Source: Seriola aureovittata
Lineage: Eukaryota; Chordata; Actinopteri; Carangiformes; Carangidae
DNA length: 64,000 bases
Assembly: GCF_021018895.1 (NCBI RefSeq)
Contig: NC_079379.1
Span: 22,252,276 to 22,316,275 of the forward strand
Reading direction: 5' to 3'
The notes below the pieces were generated by a model. It worked only from the letters and a program-made list of their open reading frames with translations, did no database searches and had not been told where the DNA came from. Below are positions 1 to 14,659 of the stretch, piece by piece. The position numbers and the translations under genes were made by a program. Positions within the stretch are counted from its first letter, which is position 1, and every line of letters starts with the position of its first letter.

Positions 1-358
1 TGATTATAGATCAGCTCTAGATTCTATATTAATAATGTGAAAGTATCAAAGCCTCAGTCCACAGAAAATGCACACAGGCTGTATTCAGAAACGGGGCCTT
101 AAAACCAGCCGTCAGGACTTCTGGAACTTTGTGATGTCACAACAAAGCAGTGACCGACCTCAGTCATGCCCTCAAGCCCCGCCCACCTGGACCTAACATC
201 CAAACCTTGCAGGATTTGGTTTCTCTGAGTGTTTTACCTGAAATCTCTTATATTTTTTTAGGATCACTCAGAAAACAGTCAGGTCAGTGAGCCAATCAGA
301 AGAGAGGAGGCTCTGAGTCTCTCTTCTGATTGGCCCATCAACCTGTTGAGATGACCAG
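1..358 (-). repeat. truncated dispersed palindromic repeat, inverted relative to the copy at 22404-22869
   Basis: Base by base this segment resembles the reverse complement of 22530-22825. Shared parts include the end TGATTATAGATCAG, the motif AAAACCAGCCGTCAGGACTT, the GTGATGTCACAACAAAG block and a hairpin. The hairpin at 291-334 has arms GCCAATCAGAAGAGAG and its near complement, so it carries a CCAAT word on each strand. Similarity stops near 358. The element may continue to the left of base 1. Confidence 0.8.
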
Positions 359-803
359 ATTAGCTAACTAGCACTAGTTCCATGGCTCGATTTCCTCCAA
401 AATTAACTGAAGCTTTACTTGGACTTGTGCATGACACACCATGTGGGGCTGGACTCGCACGCATCACAAACACAGTAGAAATAGTTGAGTTGTTTGTATC
501 TGCATTTTTTCATTTCTAAAAAGTTACATCAAACAATTGTTCCACCTCCACTTGGCCTTTGCTGTCATATCCTATTTACAGTCATCCTTACTGGGATGCA
601 AAGCCAGCACATTTTGAAGGAACAGTGAAAACATTTTCTGTCTCCTCGTGTGCTCAGGATGAGCAAAGTAGTACTTTGCCGGTGACCTCTGTTATCCCAG
701 TGGTGTTATATTGATTCACACACACAAGAAACTGTCAAAGAGAATTAGATGCATGACTGAATTCTGATTTTCTCCATCATTCCTGAACAGAGAGCATCCA
801 TCG

Positions 804-867
804 ATGTCGGCGTACTTCCCTGTCTGTACGGCTCTGCTGTCCCTCCTCCTCGCTCCGGCACTCGGAC
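804..867 (+). CDS. col9a1: col9a1 exon 1: start codon and signal peptide
   Basis: The ATG at 804-806 opens [21 protein letters not shown], a short N-region followed by a Leu-rich core and an Ala-Leu-Gly cleavage-type end. This is a good signal peptide with predicted cleavage near residue 21. The exon ends at 867 with a strong GTAAGT donor in phase 1. The Kozak context is poor (T at -3). The sequence just before the exon, ending CAG at 788-790, resembles a 3' splice site, so a separate upstream 5' UTR exon is possible. The cap site is therefore not placed. Confidence 0.85.
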
Positions 868-3800
868 GTAAGTCACCCGCAGCGCAACGCACGATCACAA
901 AATCACAAAATCAGTGTACCGTGTGCATCGCATGAAAACCACCATTACCGTGCGTCTGTTTGTCTTGCAAACACAGACAAAGTGGAACCAGGTTAATGTT
1001 AACGGCGGCTTGTTGACTGTTGCTAGGTCATTCTCTTTATCAGAACTCACAAAGCTAAAGGGCCAGGAATAGCAGACACACTGTACTGGCCTGTGTCGTA
1101 GGATTAAATCAGATTAAATGTCCCCTCTGATAATCACAACAAACCCATTCTCTGCTGCTGTTTGGAGGACACAATAAATCTAACATGAATGCTCAGCGAG
1201 TGCCAGATAAGGTAGATGTGCAAATTCACAGCACACACATGGAACTGCATGTGACATCTTAATTGTGGTTCGTCTCCCGCTCGTTGCACTAATGACTGGC
1301 TTTTCTGAGCGCAACGCCGCGGCAGACAGTAACTTTAACAACTTGAGGCCCACATGCACAGTCAGATAAGTGTTTAGTGGTAGTAAATATGGGATTATAA
1401 ATACCGTCTCACCACTTTATCTCATTTCTCAGCAGTTTTGTGGGATGTGGGAACAGCTTCCAGATGTGTTGTGTTCACGCTGCTCACGGTAAATGAGCTG
1501 ACTCAGGTTATTGACTGGGGAGGCCCTCGGGCTGTCACCACGCTCGCTTCATTGAGTTCCTTTTCTTTCTTTTCTTTTTTTTATTAGAGGCTTTTCCCCC
1601 CTTCACATCTGTACGGTTGAGACTCAAGGATAGCGCCCTCTTCTGACACACTCCAGGAATTGATTTTCCACTGCAAGAAAAATGCCAATGACAGTGAAAT
1701 CTGAAGTCTAATTAGATTAGATTAGATTAACTTTATTAATCCCACAACTGGGAAATTCATTTACCACAGCAGAAAAATAAACATCTATAGAGTAAACATC
1801 TATGGAAACATACATCAAAAATACACCAAATATACACTAAAAAATACAATATACACAATACACACGATATGTACATGAAAAAGTTCAAGTTCAAATGCCA
1901 AACAGTCCGAAGTGTAATCTTTTATAAAGTCTCATACAATTAATATATACATATATATTAAATGAAAGTTTGTTAATGGGAGTGAAAAACTAAGCCAGTC
2001 TTTTATTTTGTAGATAAGAGTCAACAAAATAAAACAGCAACATAAAATCATACTTTTTTTATAGATTCAAACAGCTGAGAAATATCAAAGATGAAAACAG
2101 AAATCAAATACAAGTGTGATATATTACAGTTTCCATCGATAAATCACACAAATAAATAACAAGGAGAGAGTCTCACCTGCCATATTGACCTTCTGAATTG
2201 TTTCAGATGACATATGGCTGTGACCACAGTCATGCAACACCAGCTGCTGAATTTATCAACATTACGTTTCTTTTCCTGAAGACAAATTTGGATCATAAAA
2301 AGGCGTCTGGGAGTTCCTGCATCATCCCAGGAGACTGTGTTGATCAGTCTGTGTGAATGTGTGAATATGTGAAACACACTAAACGTGGTTGTAAGAAAAA
2401 CTCACATTAAAAATGCATCACGGTGCATTGTGATGTTAATTCACTCTGACATTAAAGACCTTACTTTTCCCCTGTGTCTGCCTCCTGCAATACTCCAACT
2501 GAATTAAACTGACTGGTAATGTATTGCGTTTGTCAAATCCAGCAAAGAACAAGTGTAACGAGATTATTTACTCTTGTTTTGTCCCGTCAGAACTCGACCT
2601 GAACCGGCTGGACGGTGATACCGTCTGCCCGCCGATGAGAAGCGGACAAGATGACCTTCCAGGTAAAAGAGTGTTTAGTCAAACTGGGAATGATCATTAA
2701 TAACTGGGCTGTATTCAAACAGAAGTGAAAGCAGCAGTTGGAAAAACCACAAGCCTCAAACATTCCTGAAAGAGAAAACAGACTATCTGAAGTAAGGTGG
2801 GGAGTTTAATTAGTTGAACAGGGTGGGCTGCCTCGTGCCTCAGGACACCTTTTAGATTTCAAATGAGCCAAATAAAATGTTCCACTTGAGCTTTACAGAA
2901 TTTGACTTGGAACAATTCGAACTCAGCAAGATTGTAATTGCTCACCACTGGCCTGTTTGAAACAGTTCAACACATCTGCACGCACTCCGCTCTGAGGTTT
3001 AATGAAGTTTCAACCAAAGAAAAAAGTTATTTGTTACTGTTTCCTCTTTTTGTGATTTCAACATAAACTTTACTATAAATTTCCTGGGATCACGAAGCAA
3101 TAAATTCATGATCATGACGACATGTTACATTATTCTAACTTACCAAAATTAATTAATATTACAAATCATTGTCTCTTAATTAAGATTATGTAATAATATA
3201 TTATCTAAAAAAAAAAGCCTTATACTGCATATTGTGACAACAAAATCACTTTCTCATTATTACCAGAAAAGTAATTTAACATAAAATAAATAATTATTCA
3301 TAAGGATAGAAATAAATATGAATTTGATCCCCTCCAGTCTTATCAAACAGCTGTAAAATAGTTATTGTTACATAACATGAATTGATTTTTAGTTATTAGT
3401 AATTATAATTATTAGTTTATATATATACATATATATGAACAGTCCTAATTTGTAAAGTTCGAATGCGAAGAATGTTGCTCCTACTGTTGTCGTTACTACT
3501 GTATTAATAACAGCAGTAATTATTATAATGTAATGATACATATTATCAGACTTTATCTGTATTTTATTTGTATTATCATTAGTATTTAACTCTTAGATAT
3601 GAATAATGATCATGTGCATCGTTCGTCATCCCCTACAGGTTTTGATCTGATCACCCAGTTCCAGCTGGACGTGATCCCCCTGAAAGGTGTGAGGAAGGTG
3701 GACGGCTCCACCCCCCTCCAGGTGGCTTACCGCCTCGACAGGGAGGCCAACTTCCAAATTCCAACCATGTAAGTACAGTAAAGAGGTTTATTTTTCTTCT

Positions 3801-4003
3801 TTTTTAAAAGAAACCAGATAAAAATACAGACAAATGCTGGAGAGAGCAGCAGTGTTCACCTGATGCAGGTGTTGCATTATTACAGGTCTGGCACAGATGT
3901 TACTGCATGGCGAGCAGCGTATAATTGGCAGAGAAAAACATGTCTGAACCTATTTGGCATTTCTTAGACGTAAAACCAGAGTGGAGGTATTTTTGTGTGT
4001 GTA

Positions 4004-4062
<59 letters not shown>

Positions 4063-7000
4063 AGATTGGAAAAGCACGTACTTGAAACATTTTGTATCTC
4101 CAGGAAATGTGAAGAGACATATTTCACCAGGCGGTAATGATTTATCTTCAGTTGTATGGACTCCCAGAATGAAAATAAAACCAAATAACAGGTGCTGACA
4201 GCAGTGGCTTCCTGTGAAGAGTTTCCACAGTTTGTAATTAAAGGTTGGTTGTGACGCAGATGGGAGTCTTGGTCTTAAAAATAAACCATGGATCCCCCCT
4301 AGTGGGACCCCCCCCCCCACCACCACCACCACCAGCAGCTTTTAAAGAGAGAAAAAATGGTTGTTGTTTTGAAACTAAAAGTCGATGAATCCAAAATAAT
4401 CCAAACAGAAAATTGACAACCATTTTGAATAAGAAATTACGTTTATGTATCATTCAATTGTTTTCCCACTGTGGTGATACACTAAAAACGCTGGCTGGGT
4501 TATAGTCAGATGTAGTTTTGTTTTATTTGACTAAATGAAGCCCCACATTTATGAACTGCACCTGGACGTGGTGGGAGTGAAAGACATCCAGCGTTCACAT
4601 CCAGAGTCCTGTCTGCGGTCTGGTTCCTGCAACAACAGTGTTTTGGTTCAGGTTAAAGAAAAAGATGGTGGTTTTGGTTGAATAGGTTGCGTCTGAAGTC
4701 ACTGTGAAGTTCTTCTGTGTCAAACAAAGACCCGGATCGTTCTCTAAGCTCAAGTTCTGTGAGAGTCTAAACATAACCATGAGTAGTTTAATAACCCTGC
4801 AGTGCTGCATATATTATGGAGTCCACAGTTATTTATGGATGTTTTATTCACATGATATTTGTGACTTATCAAATACATGAACTACGTGTCACAGTTTTTA
4901 CTTTTGGAACCAAACACAGAGGACGAAAGGCGTAGGTGGTAAATAAAGATTTCTTAACGGAACAGAAATGAAATCCAGTCAGGTGTGGCAAAAAAAAAAA
5001 ATCAGATCCATAACAAAGGGCCAAAATTGAGGAACTGAAAGGATAACTAACAAGAAACACGATGAACTGAAGCGGAAGCACAAAGAGACGCAGCGGGAGA
5101 AACTGAGCCGAAGCAAACAGGAGAACCACAGACGACAGGACGAAGTGACAAAGACAAAAGGGAAGCACAGAGACTAAATAGACACGAGGGAGGCGAGGGT
5201 AATTGCACACAGGTGAAACACATTAGGGCGGGGCAGACAATCAACCATGAGGGAAACGGGACAAAGACAGGAAGTAAAATAACCACAAGATACACAAGGG
5301 AAGTAATATAAAAATAAAACAGGAAATGAAACAAATGATCAAACATAAGAGTCCAAAAATGGCTCCAACAGAAATTGTCCATCACGGCACTATGTTAATA
5401 GAAAACATCATCTATTCTGCTTTTTGTTTCCTTCAAAATATCTCCGTTGTTGCTAATTTGTTGCGTATAAACCAAACTTTTAGGGGACAGGGTTAAAAAC
5501 TGAACATCATGTGTAAAGTTGGTGCTGCTACTTTTTCAATGAATGGCCACAAATGAAAATCAAAGACACGTATTGAACCATGGGAGATTCATGGCTCTTG
5601 GGAGTCGAGGGTCCTGGGACGGCTCAATCAAAAAATCCAGCTCTGCGTAACAACTACAATGATGATATGAAGACATTTCTGTGCTTGTGTTTTGCACTAT
5701 TTTTTTTAAACAAAAGTGAATGAAATTCTGTCAAGACAAAAATGCAAAAATACAGGTTTCAGGACAGAGGGTGGTTTTTATCTCTTTACATAACCAAACA
5801 CGTCTCTGGTGTTTCCCAGTGTGCCTGCTCCAGTCTGTTTTGGCTAATCTTTTCCTGCAGGCCAAGCTGTTATGTAACTCGCTGGCACCCTGTGTCGACA
5901 CCACTCGGGCCTGTCACACTGAATGTAAATACGTGTTTATTTCCCCTACGAGTCCAGCGACACAGACTGAGCTTTGAAGTCCGTCTTTGCTTTAAGCTGC
6001 ACTCCCTGTTCTTTTCTTCTGCGGGGCAAAAGCAGCACATACTTCAGACTTTCTCACCTTGGGGCAAAGCTAGACAGTGGTCTTCATTTGCTTTACTGGG
6101 TTACAGGAAACTCTTTTTTTTTTTTTTTTTTATTGCCTCACCTTGATCGTTTACAAGACGGTAAAAGTCCGGCTGCAGCGCCCATCTATGAATGTACCAC
6201 CTACTGAGAATTTGGCTTGTTAAAAACACAGAAAGCACCAGACTGGGGATACTAACCAGAACCGCATTGTGTAATTGAAGCAGTGATTTATGCACTGAGG
6301 CAGCCTCTCGTTTGTGATACAATAGCATGCCTTAAAACCTACAATATCTTTGCTTCTTGAAGTTTGTAGCTTTAATTTATTCTTCTTTGATTCTCAAGGG
6401 CAGAGCTGCCAAGCCTTTGTGTTATTTTTATCCACATCTCGCTATTCATTTTGCTGAGTGGTGTTTAATTTGTGATCATGAATTAACTTTGACATAAAAT
6501 ATATTTTAAGGACTCATAACCTGGCGAGCTGAGAGATGTGTTCGGCCTTTTCTTTTGAGTGTCATTCAGTAAAAGTGTGTTGTAATATCTCTGAATTTGA
6601 TGAACTTGAACCCTAATCAGCTGATTTGAACCCCTGTTCTACATCCTCCCTCTCAGGCTAAACTTTCCTCGTGGCTTCCCGGACGAGTACTCCTTCATGG
6701 CGACCTTCCGCATGATCAAGAACACGGTGAACAAGGTGTGGAACGTCTGGCAAGTTGTGGACGAAGACGGCAACAAACAAGCCGGACTGAGGCTGAATGG
6801 CGACCAGCAGGCCCTGGAGTACTTCCTGATGGGTGCCGACGGCAACCTGCAGACCGTCACCTTCCCCGGCCTCTCTGTGCTCTTCAACACCAAGTGGCAC
6901 AAGGTGATGATCGGCGTGGAGCGCGACCAGGTCACTCTGTATGTGGACTGCCAGCCCGTGGACCAGAAACCCATCAAGGGCAAAGGCCCCATCAACACAG

Positions 7001-9115
7001 AGGGAGACACTCTCATTGGCAGGCTGGATGCTGATCCTGACGCCTCTGTAGTGGTGAGTGAAGATGGAGAATTGCCTTCTGCATTTAATCATGACTCTCC
7101 TAATGAGCTCTATCAGTGGAACGGTGCTCCCTGTGAACAAACACATTCAGGTTTACATGTGTGCTGAGCTCTGCTATAATTTTAAAGTTCTGCTGTCACA
7201 GCAAAGCTGCTCAGCTGGGTTCCAGCGGAAGAAAAAAAAAAAAACCTTAATCCCTGCAGAAAATTGCAACCTATATAGCGTGCATTAATTCAAAACTACA
7301 AAGAAGAAACTGCACCATGACAAAGCACCAAAAAACTTTTTTCAACGTCACTTATGAAAATGAAATAAAAATGCACATCCTATTCCAGTGATGTTAAAAT
7401 CTCTTTTCAGTTCGAGCTCCAGTGGATGTTGATTCACTGCGACCCAAAGAGAGCCCAGAGAGAGAGCTGCAACGAGCTGCCGGCCACTGAGGTACAGTAA
7501 CAAGGACTCAGATCTGCTCAGCATCTGCTGTGGTTTGTGGTTTCATTCAGGTTGATAGGGCTTCCAGCAAACTGGAAGGAAAACAAGGCAGAAATGCTGA
7601 GATGGAGCTGCAGAGGTGTAACAAATACCCTACAAAGCAGTTTCCTTTAGTACATCCAGAAGTTGAAATTCATCCAAAACAATTTACAAATTAAGAGTTT
7701 TTTTTATTTTATTTTTATTGTCAAATTCTTTTGTAGTTCTACAAAGTTTTCTTAGAGGCAGCGCGGTTTATATCCAGGCAGACATGATCTCATTGGCCAA
7801 AAAACACAAACTGCAACTTTAATAACAAAGAGGAAGTGCGATCAAATTAACGACGTGCGTAGTGCCAGAGTCGTGTGGTTACCGTTGTTTCGTTTAAATT
7901 CAGCACTAAATATGTGTAACACTTGGCAACATGAAAAAAAAAAACAAGTACACAACTACCACATGTGGCCTCACAACAAGAAGATGGTTTTACATCGCTA
8001 CATCTGAGCTGAAAAGGTTTAGCACTGACGTTTTCCACACAAAAATTTGAATATAAATATTAGTAGAATAGACAATGATTTGACAGGTTACATATTACCT
8101 GAATTAACTTCCGTGGTGCAGACACACTACCTGCTGCTACTTGTCATCAGCTGACAGGGAGTGCAATACAATACCTGCCTCCATTAAAGGTGGTTTTTGT
8201 CCACCTTTGTTGCTAAGGAACGCACAGCAAAATGAATGGAATCAAGACGTAAGTTAGCTTAACTAGCTAACCAAGCTAGTCTAGCTATGTTAGCATGAGC
8301 TTTATATAGCTTCACAAGGTAGCTTCATCTTTGGTTTGGCTAGAGGAAATTAGGTTCTTTAGCTTCGATATTTAACCTCAACAAGAGGCTCAGACAGGAA
8401 GTAAAGCTAGTTTTAGCCTTAATTAACTGATTCATCCAAATTTGAGTGTTGCACCGTTTGTGGTGTCTATGTTAATTTGCCGCAAACAGCCAGTACACTA
8501 AACAGACGTTAGCTGTAAGCTAGCTAGAAACAGGTGCTAACTGAACTGTAGTTCTTTCTGTTATTTCCCTCTTGTTCCTGTATATTTATTAAGTAGAGAC
8601 ATAAATCCCCCGAATAAGCATGAACTCTTTCCACTGCCTTGCCTCTGAAAAGTGGTTTTATGATTAACCGAGATTAAGCTTAGTTTATGTAATTTGATAT
8701 TTTAATTGCCAGTTTCTGACTTAACAGCATCTTTCATGCCAACAACCAAGTTGTATATTGAAAGGTCTGATTTTTCTAAAAGTTAATCGGCTCTTTAGGT
8801 TAACAAATATTGACGCCACAGTCTATCGTTCAAATTAATGATTCATACATTTACTTGAACTAGTGCTATATTGTCATAGCACAGTATTTTTACCCCCACA
8901 CTGCTAATTCAGTCAGTCATATTTACCTGTCTGTTGGGAATCTTTAAGCTTTAGGGCTTTTAGAAAATCATTCAACAGTGTAAACTAATGGGAAATCAGT
9001 GAGAAAGCATTTAATGGCAGAGAAGCTGATTTACATATGCAACCACAAATGCAGCACGAGGCAACTATGACATTTTCTGTTTCCAGAAAAGTTAAGACAA
9101 TGTTATCCAGGGCCA

Positions 9116-9148
<33 letters not shown>

Positions 9149-11614
9149 TCGTCAGGTGCTATGGGGCTTATGGCATCTATGACTGAATATTATCTTTCAT
9201 TTCAGCTCGGCGTTAGCAAAAATTAATGAGATTTCTGCCTCTGAGAAGTACTTGTAGCCTATAATGAAAATGCCACTCTGCTGTCTCACATCTCATTGTG
9301 TGTAAAGGATGCAGTGGAATGAATTAGGATTATCTGGAGAGAGTTTTTAATTCAGTCACTTGTATCAAGATGCAAATGTTTCTATCCACTGTAGACAGAA
9401 ATATTTCCTGGCCTGGTGCACTCTATTAGATTCAGGCTAACCTGGGGGAGTGTTGGTGGTACTATGGGCTGTGTATTAGCATGATATACTCACTACCATG
9501 ATTGTGAACAGGTGCGCTTCTGCTGACACTTTTGGTGAGGGTGGTGTGACTACTTTCACTAACTCTCCCTTTATCCGATTTCTCTTGCTTCTTCAGATGT
9601 ATGCCAATGCTGAGGTATTTATTTTTCTCTTCTACCTTCTTTTTGCTCTGTGATTTTTAAGCCAATAATCTACTTCAGTGCTTTGGTTGTCTAATTGCCT
9701 CATTGCTTTGTTCTATATCTAATTTACGGTGGTGGTTTTGTTCTTTTTTTCCAGGTTTGTGTAGGTAGACATTCATGCATTCATGCAGCATTTCACATAG
9801 CTATGTATTCAGACTGTAAATCAATTTAGCACAGAGATATATGGATTATAACTAATGCCCCAGTTAGAAGCACGCCTGCAGGCTGTTGCAGGCTGTATGT
9901 ATCTTAAGAAGCTTGATCATTTTGTATCTTAAATCTATTCTTAAAACATAGATTTGTATTTTATTTTTCAATGGAGTCTTCAGTATCTTTACCATTTTCT
10001 GACTGGCTGTGTCCTTCCTCAGCCTGACAAATCAGTCCAAGGCCCCCCAGGAGCCCCCGGTCCAGAGGGCCCCAGAGGGCCCTCAGGAGAAAATGGCAGA
10101 GATGGAAGAGATGTGAGTATTTCCTCCTCGATAACAACTATTTTCTACAAATTTGCTTTGTCTGACCCATTTCTGTCAACATGTAACTTCTCTCAGCATC
10201 TTTTGCTTCCTTTGACTGTGTTGTTTCACTCGTCTCTCCAGGGTCTTCCAGGGTCTCCTGGCAGTCCGGGATCACCTGTAAGTACAAAATGCTAAATGAT
10301 TCACTGACAGAATACTTGCAGCCTGTTGAAGCATCCTCCTTTGTTTGCCGTCTGATACGTCAGGGGACAGATTCACTTCACTTCTGTTCAAGCATTCACA
10401 CAGTTTCAAAACAGATTTGTCCAAGACGATGGCTCACCTTCCTTTCTGCCGTGGGTCTCCAGTGCTTCCAATTAAGTTTATCAGTGACATATAATGTAAT
10501 ATACAATTGGTTACCAGGCTTTAACAAATCGACATATATTTTTATAAATGTTTACACCACACTACAGCTCTTCACATACCTTTAACCCAGACTCAAACCT
10601 ACCCCATAACCTAAGCTAGCTTGCCAAGCTAATGCAAGACATTAGCTCAATTCTGTATCGTTCCCTCTTCCCACTGGGTGCTTTACATTTACTGACAACA
10701 CACGTCGTGCACGTGGACACAGAAATACAAAGCGATGCAAGATTGACGAGGGAGGCAAAAAAAAGATTTTTAAAAATGCTTTGTAAAATGAGGGTGAAGT
10801 TTCTGTTCTGTGTGTAATGATTTGTAGAAAAAGTGAAGCAAGGCAGGGTCTGGAGGTTTAGTCTTAACCTGCAGTGGATAAACGTCTGTGGATCCGTCTT
10901 TTCTGCGTCCCCTCTTCCAGGATAAAAAAAAAAAAAAACTCCTGCTTGACACAAAGTCACTTGAAATCCTGAAGAAAGTTGCAGGTTGCTGACGAGCGAG
11001 ACAGTGTGTCGACTTCAAGTGGGTAGTCACTGTTTTCAAGAAAACATAAGAAGGAAAACAAGCGTTATCTCTCTCTCTCTCTCTCTCTCTCACATTCATC
11101 TCTGTGACGCTCTCTGCATGTTGAATCTTCTTCTCACAGACAACACAACAAACAGCCTGACAAAATGTATTTGCACTGACACACAACAGACGTGAAACTT
11201 TTCAGCGACTGTTACTGATTGAATTGGAGGGTAAACTGGAGGCGACGTGTTTCCTGGTGTCTCCGTCATTCATCGTCGCTCTGCTCGTGTCCGGCCCGTC
11301 TGTTATCTGCACGGCCCTGTGAGCGAGAGCCGGGCTTGTCGTTGGTCTAAGGAAACAACAACGAGAGAGCGGCCCACCTTCCATTGATTAAATGTTGACT
11401 GTCACTGCCTCTGTGTATCTTAGCAACAGTGCGGGGAGATTCAGGAGGGAAGATAAAGCTCCTGTTATTCTTGTTGTGTCTGTTTCCCAGGGCAGCAAAG
11501 GGGAGCAGGGGGAGATCGGTCTTCCTGGACAGAGAGGCCTGCCTGGTCTTCCAGGAGTTGCTGTAGGAAACATCACCTCATACACTGACACACACTCTTT
11601 ATAATGTCTGCCGG

Positions 11615-11651
<37 letters not shown>

Positions 11652-14609
11652 TGTGTGTGAGTGTCTATTCTCCCAGGCCCTGTTTCTCTTCTAAAAACAT
11701 ATTAAAATATGAAATAGAAATATGAGTGAAAATCCAATATAGTCATTGTGAATGAACGTTGTGGCCATGTTGATTTGACGGTGTGGTTGTGTCTGCAGGG
11801 GACTCCAGGCCCAATGGGTCCCCGAGGGTCTGTAGGAGAGAGAGTGAGTAGACATTTAGATCATTTCAAAATCATCCATTCATTGTTTTTTGGTTTTCTT
11901 TTGTATATAGTAACATTGTTGCTGCTTTATTTCTCTCCTTGCAGGGTCTTCCTGGTTTTCCTGGACCCGCAGGTCCTCCTGTAAGTGGAAACATCCCTCA
12001 TTAAAGCAACATGCATGTAGGTGACGCTGCTGTGATGTGATTATGGAGAAACTGCTAATACTCATATATCTTTTGCTCCGTCTCTTCACAGGGACCAGCG
12101 AGTGAAGGACCCGCTGTATGTGTTTGCTACGTCTTCTCTCTCACGTTTTATTCTGAGACCTGTACCAGCAAAACTTTCTACTGTGTTAACTGGTGTGTGT
12201 GTGTGTGTGTGTGTATGTCTAACAGGGAAAACCAGGGAAACCAGGAATCCCAGGAGACGAAGGAAACATCGGGCCTGAGGTCAGAGGCCCAATTGAAAAA
12301 AACACAAATAGATTTTTAGAGTGAACAGATTTACCAAGACAAAAATAATGAGTCATGTTTCAGATGTGTATGAGTCAGAAGATTTGATTAGATTTGATTT
12401 GATTTGACCCGAGGTCGTAGGTTGTTATGTTGTTGGTACATTGCGTATATTCTATTCTATTATATTCTATTATATCGTATTGTTTATAATATTCCTGTCC
12501 ACTCGTGTTTGTAAATGTGGGCAGAGCATTAGAAAAAGCTCTCAGTATAACGCCGTCTTATTTATGGCTGAGCTGTTTTGTTGGATTTTACAGGTGTACC
12601 TAATAAAACAAGGAAAAGTTTATAAACCAGCTCCAGACTGAGTTTTACAGCATCATTAAACTGTTATATATTTAAAAGATTTGGTGTTTTGTGTTTTGTG
12701 TTTGATATCAAATGTTCTGATATTATTTTCTTGCACTGGCAGGGTGCACCTGGACCCAGAGGGACCCCCGGCACGGCAGGACTTCCTGGTCCACCTGGTC
12801 CACCAGGGCCTGTGGTGAGGACCAGATCTAACCCACGTTTTGTTGACATCAACTACTTTATCCTTAATTTCCCACCTTTCATGTTTTCACACATATAATT
12901 TTGAGCTTTATGCAGATACAGATATTTGGGACTTTCAATATTTGCTGATAGGATGTCAGTGTGTGTTTGTATTTCATGCAAAGAATGTGCTGTAGGCCTG
13001 GTCCAATCTAAAAAACACAACAGTATACCACTGACTGTATCATGCCAATGTTGACAAAGCTGAATGATCAGTATCTGCACGCCTTATATCAGCCATTGAT
13101 CACCTGCTGTACAGGTGTAACTCTAACAGCTCTCATATTAATTTGTCACCTGTATCCGGACACTGTTGAATTTCTTCTTGAGCTCTGATTTCCATGTGAA
13201 ATCGTGAGCTTATGATGAAGTTGCATGCTGCAGTCTCTTTTCACATCACCTCTGTGGGAATCTGGACTTATGCGGACATCTAAACCCCCGCGGCTGTTTT
13301 AGATGTCATTCTGCTGTGTTTTAGGGACCGCCTGGTGCCAGCAATGAGGGAAGTGGGGAAGCTGTGAGTGTTTCACTGTCTTATATTCTGCCAAATGTTT
13401 CCTGGATGCATGGCAATTGGATTGGTGACAGTGAATTTCTTATCAGTATGAGTCACTGAAGTGGAAGCGGCTCTGCAGCAGCCATGTCTGTTGAGGTATC
13501 TGGCTGTCTGTTTTGTCCCGTGTCTCACTTCAATCCCGTCTGTGTGTGTTTGTAGTGTCCTGCCGCCTGCCCTGCTGGACCTCAGGGAATGGCTGGACTG
13601 CCGGGGATGAAGGTGAGGAATGTCAATGAAGGATGTTCAGTGATTTATCCACTGTGAAAGCCAAAACTGTAACCAAACGATTTAAATTGAGCAATTTTGT
13701 CTTGAAAGGTTTAGACTATCAAATACGAGGCTTCCTGCCTCGGCTGTCAAGAGGCAGTAAAAACACTGTGTTCACACTGTCTAACCTCAAAACCTCTATA
13801 CTGCTACGACTGCCACTGCAGTTAATGTAAACCGAGTGGGCTGCTCTGCTGTCGCCACCTTGGCGGCGCCTGAGTCCCGGTTAATCCAAAAATGGGCCCT
13901 CAATTTTGCATAACTTTAAGCCTTAGTGAAATTTAAACCGGTGAGTTATATAAAAATTCACCCCCATACAGCTGCCATTTATTTCTGCTGTAAAGTTGGA
14001 CATTTTAATGTGGGAATCAATGGGGATTGAATCACTTTTGGAGCCAGACCCTAGTGGCCATTTGAGGTACTGCAGTTTTTTAGCACTTAACATTTTTCAC
14101 CCCCAGATGTAAACATGGTGTAGAAAATCAACTTAAACTTTGAGATGGTTTATCCATCATGGTGTCCAGTTTCATGTGTAACTGCAGCTGTAGCGTTAAG
14201 CTATTTCAAGAGGGTCAGAGGATTAACTCATTTCATTGTCGCCTTCAGGGTCACAAAGGTTTGGCTGGTGAGCCTGGAAAAGATGGAGTTCCCGGAGACA
14301 AGGTACGTGAGACGTAGTGAAAACAGAAACATCCTCTCAACAAACATCAACAAATCCCAGTGTGTGTTCTTAATTCTACGTCATATGTATTGAAATACAT
14401 AATGATAAAAAGTGTAATATTATTACGTCTCTTCTCACAATTGAATGAATTTGTTCCTGGTTGTTTTTTTCAACAGGGAGACGCAGGGACACCAGGTGCT
14501 CAGGGGCCACCGGGTCGCATGGGAGATGATGTGAGAGAACTCATTATTTTCTTTACATTTTATTATTATGGTTTTATCTCAGTGCTTTATGCGTCTTTAT
14601 GAGGAGAAT

Positions 14610-14659
<50 letters not shown>

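Noticed and set aside
3964..4332. 122-residue - strand open frame
   Set aside because: The frame is carried by (GA)n, (TG)n and (CCA)n microsatellites, which give Ser-Leu and Thr-His repeats.
5047..5385. Overlapping - strand open frames of 112-113 residues
   Set aside because: They run through a purine-rich repeat-like block. The translations are low-complexity Phe/Leu/Ser/Val, have no domain, and overlap each other in different frames.
6639..7146. Long - strand frames opposite col9a1 exon 4
   Set aside because: They are shadows of a GC-rich coding exon. The + strand translation is the recognisable NC4 domain.
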